Assembly: GCA_002812745.2 (NCBI GenBank)
Contig: NCSJ02000164.1
Location: 1 to 64,000 of the forward strand
Reading direction: 5' to 3'
DNA length: 64,000 nucleotides
From: Scytalidium lignicola
Taxonomy: Eukaryota > Ascomycota > Leotiomycetes
Shown here: positions 56,372 to 64,000 of the stretch, piece after piece
Numbering within the stretch: the first letter of the stretch is position 1
Layout of the letters: each line of letters opens with the position of its first letter
Notes under the pieces: model-generated
Seen by the model: only the letters and a program-made list of their open reading frames with translations
Database searches by the model: none
Told to the model about the DNA's origin: nothing
Made by a program: the position numbers and the translations under genes

Positions 56372-58393
56372 ATGTCACCATTAATCCTTCAGCAACACAA
56401 TCATCGTGAACTCTGTGGTGGCGATCTCCTAGCACAATGCCTTCGATCTCTCGGCGTTGAAGTCGCTTTTGGAATTCACGGGGGACATCTGGATGCTTTT
56501 CTTGTTGGATGCACCGAGGCCAATATTCGTTTAATAGATACACGCCATGAAACCGTAGCAGTTCAGGCAGCAGAAGGATATGCGAGAGTGAGCGGGAAGG
56601 TTGGTGTGGCATTTGTAACAGCGAATAGCGGGTACATTTCAACTCCTTCACCAAATCATAACCTTCTAATAGAGAAGCTAATTATCTTCACTATTGTCCA
56701 GATTCGGAAACAGTCTACCTGGCCTAGCAACTGCCCTTGCCGATCGAAGCCCGATATTTGTCGTGACAAGCTCACCACCACTAAGGGATGGGGAGACAAA
56801 TTGTCTCCAGGGGTTTTTGGACCAAGTGGTTATTGCCAAACCCCTCACCAAGTTTGCCCATCGAGTAGTTCAAGTCGAAGAAATCCCTCGATTAGTAGCC
56901 CATGCCTTCCATGTTGCCATTTCAGGAGCTCCAGGTAAGTATTTAAATAACTTTTCATTAATAACCACCAGATTACTTAGTCTCTATAGGCCCCGTACTG
57001 ATCGATTTCCCCATTGATATTCTTTTTCGACCAGTGCAACGGGATCAAATCTCTTGGGGCTCAATCACGAAGCCACTACCATTTGCTCCTGCCCCGAACA
57101 GAAACGCAGTCACACAGGCAGTAACTCTTTGGAAGGATGCACAACGACCAGTCATAATTGTTGGTTCAGGTGGCCGAGCCACAGAGGTCGGATTTCCAGT
57201 ACTTTGTAATGGACATATCCATCTGCTAACAGAGGACATAGGCGACAAAGGAACTTCAGAAACTGGTCGAGACCACTCAGACACCAGTCTTCCACAGTCA
57301 GAAAGGACTTGGCACTTTCCCTAGTAGTCATCCTCTCGATGCTGGTTTGGCAGTGAATCTGTCAAAGTTACCGCTACACAACAAACCGCAGCCCGACTTG
57401 GTTATTTTGCTAGCAGCTAGGACGGGAATGTTTCTAGCTGGTCGGAGTGGACTTATTCTCCCCTCCAACAGTTGTAGGTATATCCAAGTGGATACTGATG
57501 GAGCCGAAATAGGGAGACAAATTCCAGTAGATGTGGGGATTGTCTCCGATGTAACGCAGGCTCTTGTCATATTAAATGAAGAGGTTGAGAAATGTCCATT
57601 TGAAGCACCCAAAGAGTGGAGCGTTGCGATACCAAAGCTCAAAGCAGAATTAGACCCTCATGAGAATGACCAGCAACTAATTGATGATCGACTTCACCCA
57701 TACTTCGCAACTAAGAAGCTTCTAAGTTCCTTGCAGCCAGGATCGATCGTCTCTATTGATGGCGGCGAATGTGGAAGCTGGACTACGGACCTAATTGAGG
57801 TTGCTCGACCATTTCAATCATTCTTTGCGGCGGGATATCTTGGAATGCTGGGAAGTGGCTACGGATACTCTCTTGGTGCAGCAGTAGCAGATCCTACACG
57901 ACAAGTGATCAACATCCAGGGCGATGGATCTGCTGGATTTCACATTGCAGAGTTGGACACTTATGCGCGACACCAGCTTAACATTCTCACTGTCGTGTAT
58001 AATAATGAAGTGTGGGGGATGTCACAACATGGCCAGGACCTCGTATACGGCGAACAGACCACGGCTCGACCAGTGAGTAGCTTAAGTCCTAGAGCGGCAT
58101 ATCATGCAGTCGCAGAGGGTTTCGGTGTTACAGCAGCCAGAGTGGAAGGTTTGAAGGAACTTGAAGGAACCGTAAAACGGTTGAGTGAAGTCCAAGGACC
58201 AGCATTGCTCGAACTAATAGTTTCTGATAAACCAATCCACCCTGGCACTATCGACATGGTTAATGCAACTAACGACCCGAATTGGATTGTAGTGCCTTAC
58301 TATGACAATATTCCGAGACCGTTTTATAAAACAGCTAAGGATCATGTTGTAAATGAGAATGAGAATGGGAATGGGAATGGGAATGGTTTATAA
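56372..58393 (+). CDS. ThDP-dependent lyase, benzaldehyde-lyase / 2-hydroxyacyl-CoA-lyase-like
   Basis: Four exons (56372-56631, 56702-56934, 56990-57186, 57251-58393) give 610 aa. The three-domain ThDP layout is present: a pyrimidine-binding domain with GIHGGHLD (His39) and TRHET (catalytic Glu60), the middle domain, and the pyrophosphate domain with QGDGSAGFHIAELDT and VVYNNEVWGM. The spacing His39-Glu60 and the segment ETNCLQGFLDQ agree with benzaldehyde lyase (His29, Glu50, Gln113 there). Related enzymes split or join C-C bonds next to a hydroxyl: benzaldehyde lyase on acyloins, HACL on 2-hydroxyacyl-CoA giving formyl-CoA and an aldehyde. With PhyH, ligase and ALDH genes nearby, a 2-hydroxyacyl-CoA lyase role is attractive but unproven. 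A GDP/FAD-type change to acetolactate synthesis is less likely. The tail is an Asn-Glu/Asn-Gly repeat. Confidence 0.9.
58352..58387 (+). repeat. Hexanucleotide repeat in the C-terminal coding tail
   Basis: AATGAG and AATGGG units repeat in frame just before the stop codon of the ThDP-enzyme gene, encoding NENENGNGNGNG. The tail is outside the catalytic fold and probably varies in length between strains by slippage. Confidence 0.8.
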
Positions 58394-59786
58394 TATTCTG
58401 GAGAACCTTCACTGGGCTAAGGTAGCACTGCATGAACGAGATTTTATAAACTGGTTATATAACTTATAAGCATAAATGAGATTTTTGAATCAAGGTTTTT
58501 AAGCAAAACTTTTACAGAACTTGGCGCTTGAAATAAGGTAGAACGTAGAGGACAAAGAAGAAGAAAAATATAAGGAGACACTTCTTATGAGAGCGGAGAC
58601 GGACAGGCAGTAAAGATATAGCCTAGAGAGTTCTGTCTACGAAATATAAACGCCTCCCAAGATAATCCGGTTTGTCACTGCATTATAAGACAAACAGCTT
58701 ACAGCGATATTAAATTGATTATTCCATCTAACCTGAAGTATCCACCTTGTAGTTCCAAGTAGTGTATATATATACGTGTGTGTGTATAAGTAGCAAATTA
58801 ATTAACAGCCTACTAAACAGCCTACTAAACAGAAACAGCACTTCAGTCTCTCAACCACTTGCCTTTTAAAATTGATGTCAACACGGCTTGATCCATCTAC
58901 TATCAACTTACGCACTGGAACAAGTAACTCTTGCACTTCTCAAGACAGGCGCGAACATCCTGTATATAATTCTTCCACATTAGACCTCCAAGGAAACGTG
59001 CCAGTTTTAGCAAATACTCATTTATTCTGGCTAGATCAAAAGATTTTGCTCTATGCTGAAGGGTTTCTAGTGGTATCCAGTAACTAATCCCAAGTAGAAC
59101 AAGCCTAAGACTGTAGTATCAAACTCTGCACAATACTAAATATGCTCAGCGGTGGCATCGGCTAAAAATTCCCTATGATCAGAGTCCTAGTATGCAATCA
59201 CGAGCTCCTCGTCATCAGTCATGATGTTCGAGATCTGGTTTTGTTGGTCTGGTCTGCTATGAGAAAATCCGGTCAAGAACGGTGAATTCATAAATCTCGC
59301 ACTAGCGGCATCTTTAGTGAAAAAGATGATGTTATACGATGAAATACTTTTGTGGAACCACCCAATCTTATGGAATTCGAATATTGCATCGGAAAGTTGC
59401 CTTGCAAGATGAAAACGATCTTGGCGGCCTGCCTATACCTGCCACAGGTACCTATGTGTGTAACCACGCCGTTAGTGTTTTTGATATTGCAAAGCATCTC
59501 TGCTTGATAGCGGCCTGGGAATTTGATCTCCGGGTGACCGCTGAAGCATGAGAAGTTTCCGAGCTTTGAAAACTCCATCCTCTCAGCATCTTATGGATCA
59601 TCTAATTCAAATTGCTGATATCCACCTTTGTTTATGTTATTCTACTATTATTATTAATAATACTACAGTAATGGTTAGACAAGTAATAACGATTTGGAGC
59701 TAGCGTTAGAGAGCCTGGGCCAGATATCGATCGGCATGCACATCCCACGTGGTTGCATAACGGTTTTCTCATCATCCTTATCCTCC
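58394..59786. other. Intergenic with short open frames only
   Basis: 1.4 kb tail-to-tail between the ThDP-enzyme and Zn2Cys6-factor genes. It contains TA/TG-rich simple sequence (about 58765-58788) and a short tandem duplication of AACAGCCTACTA (58803-58828). An ATG at 58875 opens 70 codons with no recognised domain. Frames at 59288-59578 are likewise unassigned. A small or decayed gene cannot be excluded. Confidence 0.4.
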
Positions 59787-62300
59787 CTAAGCAGTGACAT
59801 TATTCATAATACTCCAAGACCCAATTGTATGCAGTGCATCACAATCCTCCATTGCTAAAAGGAAGTCTTCCCCTGACGGATCCCCTAATTTATCTTCTAT
59901 TGGAAGAAGCGGCAACATCTTGCCCTCGAGATTCAACGGGGGACTATCGCCATCACTCGGAAGATTGAAGCTCAGCATTGAACTGTTTGTATTCCTTCTG
60001 GCCCTTATACTTGACTTAGGATACGGCAACTTGCATCTTCTCATCAGATACTTAATCTGCTTGAGTACCGTGCGAGCCACGATGTACGAATTCTCCAGTT
60101 CCTCCAGGGCCTGGAGACACTTGTCAACGCACTCTAAATAATCCGGGTTTGAGAGAGAGGTATTATCAGCCTGCGCTGCCACGAGCACCACGGCTACCAT
60201 AGTGATGTTGTAGAGGGCGGTTCCAAGCATGGTACACGCGTTTCCGCTATATTTTCTGTACTCGTCGAGTATGTGGACAGCGCGAGTGGCTTGGGTGATA
60301 CAGATGTCGCGTGAGCGGAGAGATTCGGGTGATGCTTTGGTGATATCAGTGCCAAAACGAGCTGTTGCGCGATGGAGGAGGATCATGGTGCAGCAGTATT
60401 GAAGACTGACGGGAATTAGTTTAAGAATATGGTCAGGTGAGTAGATGCTGTTAAACCTACTGTAACATGGAAATAGATGGACGGCAATCAGGGGTGTACA
60501 TTAACTGTGGGTTGAGCTGAATCTCCCAGTTAAGTAACTGCTTATTGAGCATTTCAAGACGACCAAGTGTACATTGATTGGCATTGCTATGATGGTCAAT
60601 ATCTCACCTCAATACCGGTAATCATGGGAGTGTATGCTTACAGTGCATCAGAAATGTGTCCAACGATATCAAGTAAGCTTGTCCATGCTGCGAGCATCAG
60701 GATATCCCAAGATGGGTTCTTGCTGCCTGCTCCTGGCCATGAGACCGTAACGTCCTCCATCTTTACGGAGCACGGCCTTCCCAGGTACAATGACCACATC
60801 CTAGTAGCTTTTGTCAGTGATACAATGATACAGAAACGTCCTGGAAAGTTACCTGTCCAATGTGAAGCAGCCCCAGAATACCACTTCGCGAACTTCAAGA
60901 TCTAGCTTTGATAGATGACATGATCCAAGGTCTTCATTGCTTTGATGTAACCCAAGTTCGAACATCAGACGAATGGCCAGACCTTTCTTTTGTTAGCTCC
61001 GTTATTAATAAGGGAACGACGTAAAGCTTGCTTGCTCACCAGATTCCATCCAGCCCTTGGTATCAGCGGATCTCGTGCAGTGAATAACACTCAGGAGTTG
61101 CAGACTCTGGATTGTTGTGATCCCAGGATTAATATCTATTTCTTCTTGAGTCAAATCCATAGCCCGCTTCAGTAGATATGGTGTATCGGTATCCGTGCTG
61201 TCCTCTTTGTTAAAAGCAAGGATGCGAATATTCTCATTCTCGGAGATCCTAGCAGCAGATGCGAATATGGAATATAGCAATGCTTTACTGTAGTATTTGC
61301 ACTGACCTGTCTGCATGTCGTGGAGAAAGGCCTCTCGATGGACGACTTGAAGAACAGTGTGCTGGTACTTCCAGTACCTTTCTAGCAAAGCCTCCTGGAG
61401 GAGTGGAGGTATGTCATTGTGAACTAAGCTGTCGTTTTTAGTTGTGAACTCTCCCCATTGCACAAAAGAAGACGAGGTACTTTCAGCGGTATGTAGACTA
61501 GACGTGGTACCAAAGAAGCGTAGCTGACCAGTTTCATCACTCTGAAGTTGTGATGGTCTGGCGCAAAGTCTGGTTATCAGATTCTGCGGCATATCTGCAC
61601 TAGATGTTAAATCTGCAGATTTATTTATGGATAAATTCGGTGTGATTTCTTGGACGGTGTTTGATGTCTTTGATGTCTCAGGGATGGTACAATGAGCTTT
61701 TCTTGGTGCTTGAGCTGCTTGTATCGCCCGCGAAGCCTCCTCTTTTGATTTCTTCAGCTGTCGTTCTAACGTCGAGATCTTTGACTCGAGCTCCCGGATA
61801 TATGTTTTGGATGAAGGCCTTCGTAATTTGTCAGAACTGCTTCAGAAAATGTTAATCTTGCGCGTATATCACCTTCTTCTCTCGTCGCCATCGGGTATTA
61901 TACATCTGAGCTTGAACTTTGTACATCGCCGACAATTTGAACTGTTATTTTCTCGCTGGCACTGACGGATATCGGTTAGTGAAGCTTCAATGATGCTCAT
62001 TGGGTTGCAACAAATGCTCACCTTGATCTTCTTTGCCCGACAATTGAGGCATGCCAGCCATTGCTTGGGCTCTGCATTCTCCAATCCTCTCTTCGTGACC
62101 TCTGCACTGTCCTCCCATGCCTGGCTTTTCCACGAATGTGAAGATGGTGATCGCGGAGAGCTGATCCAATCCATGCTCTTATCGCCCTCGAGATCGTCCG
62201 GCCAAAGCGAGAACGGGGGGAGCTGATTAACGTCGAATTCTGGCATCGTTCCCACATCCATGATGTGGGTAGAGGGGGTCGACATATCTGTTATTCGCAT
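59787..62300 (-). CDS. Zn2Cys6 transcription factor with fungal-specific TF domain
   Basis: Seven exons (62300-62022, 61961-61873, 61818-61040, 60982-60853, 60800-60642, 60586-60461, 60405-59787) give 726 aa. The zinc cluster is complete and split by the first intron: Cys84, 87, 94, 103, 106 and 113 (C-x2-C-x6-C-x8-C-x2-C-x6-C). A coiled segment follows (YIRELESKISTLERQL), probably for dimerisation, then the fungal TF middle region with LHQSNED, VFWGCFTLDRMWSLYLGRP and later WEIQLNP. Intron 2 could end at either of two acceptors in the same phase; the one giving 54 nt has a good branch site. It is a likely pathway-specific activator of the cluster, given position and family. Its promoter has two copies of the octamer TCTGGGGA (as TCCCCAGA). 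Confidence 0.92.
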
Positions 62301-62903
62301 TACTGGGTGGTATTATGTCAGTACAAGGAGCAAAATTGCACAAAAGGAGAAAAGAAGGACATTGGCAACATGAGCGGGAGTTGACGGGGATATGTAATTT
62401 GCAGGTGTGATTCAAGCTTCCCCAGACTCCAGACCCCAGACTCCGGATCCCACGCATCTTCCCCAGACAATGCAAATTGCGAATCCATCAACCTGCTTCT
62501 GACAGGCTCCCTTGGGCCGGATCCCCTCCTTTCACAAGCTCAGCCCCTCGCCTGTGGAACGCCTCTACATCAACGAAATAGCCACTAACCACCAGCTCGG
62601 AGAACGAACGCCGGCTTCACTCTCTTAGCTCCTCAGGAAGGTCAAGAATGCAAATAAAGGCATCGGCTTCTCCCAGGATATTATTTTATTACTTGAAGTC
62701 TGGATTTAGATGGCTTCACTGTTGTGTTTCAATGAAAATGAAAATTATTTAAAGACTTAGTCTGTACTGTACTGTACAGTACAGCAAAGTCCACGCGCAG
62801 TAGGAATAGAAAAATGGACATCCGTAGTTAAGGCTATTCTGTTATCAATGATCTCCCAAATGACATCAAAAGCACTATTTGTAGAGTGTTGATAAGTTCT
62901 AAA
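62301..62903. promoter_or_regulatory. Promoter of the Zn2Cys6 factor and 3' flank of the right-edge monooxygenase
   Basis: About 600 bp upstream of the Zn2Cys6 start. Two TCCCCAGA octamers (62419-62426, 62460-62467) flank near-repeats of CCAGACTCC. Further out lies a perfect 18-bp palindrome (62767-62784). The left part is GC-rich and the right part AT-rich. Confidence 0.45.
62767..62784. repeat. Perfect 18-bp palindrome built of TGTAC units
   Basis: CTGTACTGTACAGTACAG reads the same on both strands. A shorter form (TACTGTACAGTA) lies at 14516-14527 in another promoter region. It may be a common simple-sequence feature of the genome or a protein-binding site. Confidence 0.6.
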
Positions 62904-64000
62904 TTAACATTTGATGTAATAACCCAAATCTCCACCATCAACTTCTAACTGGGTGAAACCGTCTCCCAAAAATTTCCATTGGTTCTAAAAAGGGCTGTTA
63001 GCAAAATTTCTTTTGAAAGACCGAATAACAATAGCCTGACCTTGCTGCGATACGTAATATCGAAATCTTCCCCTCGGATGTCCTCAATCAGATCCTTGAA
63101 GTGAAGAATGGAACCGGGGTAGAGAGCAGATATCCTTCCATCTACCGTCCCGGTCTTATACCAAGATCGACAACCACTGGCCCAAACAGTCCGCTTCAAC
63201 AACTCATCACCCCAAACATTCCAATCATCCTGAACCTGCTTCTTGACATCGAAAGATTTGATGCCTTCTCTGGCAACTTTATCAACCCACTTAAGGATAT
63301 AGTTCGCAGCCCAATCAATCGCTGACGAGAGACTGCCGTGGCCGACTGGCCCCGCAGGGCCATTGAAGATGAAGTGATTGGGATATCCACTAACACAAAG
63401 CGACAGGTAACTCTGGGCATCGCTGGCCCATTCCTTCGCGAGCAACCTCCCACCACGACCCTTCTGCGTCCACCGTGGCCTGAAGGAAACATCGAAGCCG
63501 GTAGCGCACACAATAGCATCATACTCCTGATGAGTTCCGTCCTTCATTCGGATGCCAGTAGGTGTGATCTCTTGAATGTCTCCCACGAGCAGTTCCACGT
63601 TGTCCCGAGTCAAGGACTCTAGGTAGCCGTTTCCTGGTGTAAGACGTCTGCATCCGAGAGACCACTCCGGGATCAACTTAGCAGCGAGCTCCGGGTAGCC
63701 CTTAAGACGATCCTGCATCATCTCCTTAGTTCTTCGCATAGCCTCTTTGTTAGCTTCCGAGCCCTCGATGAGAGCCTCGTAGAAGTGGTTGAATGCATGG
63801 GCAAGTTCGTGTCTGTGCTCCTTGAGTTTATCTGGATTCCGTCTGAACTCTTCCTTTTCTTCTTCTGTATACTTTCGATTAGTCCCCGGTGCCCCTGAAA
63901 GGTCCTCAACGAAGGGGGCAGAGATCCACGTCGGCGTACGCACGATATTGGTGAGCTTCGAAGCCACCCTCGCCAGTTCTGGGACGATTTGAATAGCTGA
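62904..64000 (-). CDS. Baeyer-Villiger-type flavin monooxygenase, C-terminal part (cut by window edge)
   Basis: Two exons are visible (64000-63041 and 62984-62904; 56-nt intron GTCAGG...TTTAG), giving 346 codons including the stop. The frame is open at the window edge, so the N-terminal FAD- and NADPH-binding part lies beyond 64000. The first visible residues (SAIQIVPELA) are those that follow the second Rossmann motif in this family. Then come LIPEWSLGCRRLTPGNGYLE, CATGFDVSFRP, GPVGHGS and CRSWYKTGTVDGR, matching the C-terminal half of the monooxygenase at 36597-38907. The last small exon supplies WKFLGDGFTQLE and GYYIK, the usual family end. The neighbouring Zn2Cys6 factor suggests it belongs to the same cluster. 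Confidence 0.9.

Noticed and set aside
1..64000. tRNA genes, rRNA and CRISPR arrays
   Set aside because: I looked for T-loop motifs and regular spacer repeats and found none convincing. CRISPR is not expected in a fungal nuclear genome. A tRNA scan could still find one I missed by eye.
1..64000. A PKS, NRPS or terpene-synthase backbone gene
   Set aside because: No ketosynthase, adenylation-condensation or terpene-cyclase motifs are seen. The AMP-binding gene at 53816 is a stand-alone acyl-CoA ligase.

Overview
This is nuclear DNA of a filamentous ascomycete (Pezizomycotina). Most genes are split by introns of about 45-75 nt with GT...AG ends and CTAAC/CTGAC-like branch sites. The gene families are typically fungal: an NWD-type NACHT-WD40 protein, a HET domain, Zn2Cys6 and bZIP regulators, a TRI12-type transporter, and a cellular RNA-dependent RNA polymerase. 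The intergenic DNA is AT-rich and holds decayed LTR and foldback repeats. Helotiales/Leotiomycetes would fit, but I cannot prove the order from the sequence. Exon limits were worked out by hand from splice signals, reading phase and family motifs. All long gene models close in frame.

Layout. (1) 1.6-6.9 kb: an intact seven-exon NACHT-WD40 STAND protein, then 4.4 kb of gene-poor DNA with an LTR fragment. (2) 11.4-16.1 kb: three small hydrolytic enzymes (amidohydrolase-2 decarboxylase-like, fumarylacetoacetate-hydrolase family, metallo-beta-lactamase fold), possibly a small aromatic or lactone catabolic or detoxification group. (3) 16.7-25.9 kb: small unknown proteins, a 1281-aa RNA-dependent RNA polymerase, another LTR fragment and a membrane-anchored glycosyltransferase-like protein. 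(4) 26.3-31.1 kb: a divergent pair of NADPH-cytochrome P450 reductase and a cytochrome P450, followed by LTR/primer-binding-site debris and a HET-domain gene (32.1-34.0 kb).

(5) 35.3-64.0 kb: a dense cluster and the most interesting part of the window. In order it holds a short-chain dehydrogenase, a Baeyer-Villiger-type monooxygenase, a TRI12-type MFS exporter, a phytanoyl-CoA dioxygenase (PhyH), a small SnoaL/limonene-epoxide-hydrolase-like protein, an aldehyde dehydrogenase, an SCP2-PhyH fusion, a bZIP factor, a fungal transcription factor with no visible zinc cluster, an acyl-CoA ligase, a benzaldehyde-lyase/2-hydroxyacyl-CoA-lyase-like ThDP enzyme, a Zn2Cys6 regulator, and a second Baeyer-Villiger-type enzyme cut by the window edge. 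Acyl-CoA ligase, PhyH, ThDP lyase and ALDH are together the four chemical steps of classical alpha-oxidation. SCP2 is the lipid carrier known to help mammalian PhyH. I infer a clustered alpha-oxidation-like (one-carbon-shortening) or related lipid/terpenoid-modifying pathway, with its own exporter and up to three regulators. No PKS, NRPS or terpene cyclase is in the window, so the substrate is unknown.

Splicing in this cluster is unusual: a 9-nt, a 16-nt and a 24-nt exon, and three introns that read best as GC-AG. Single N bases next to homopolymers (31882, 31999, 36428, 48830) look like unresolved run lengths in the assembly. All four lie outside the coding exons proposed here.
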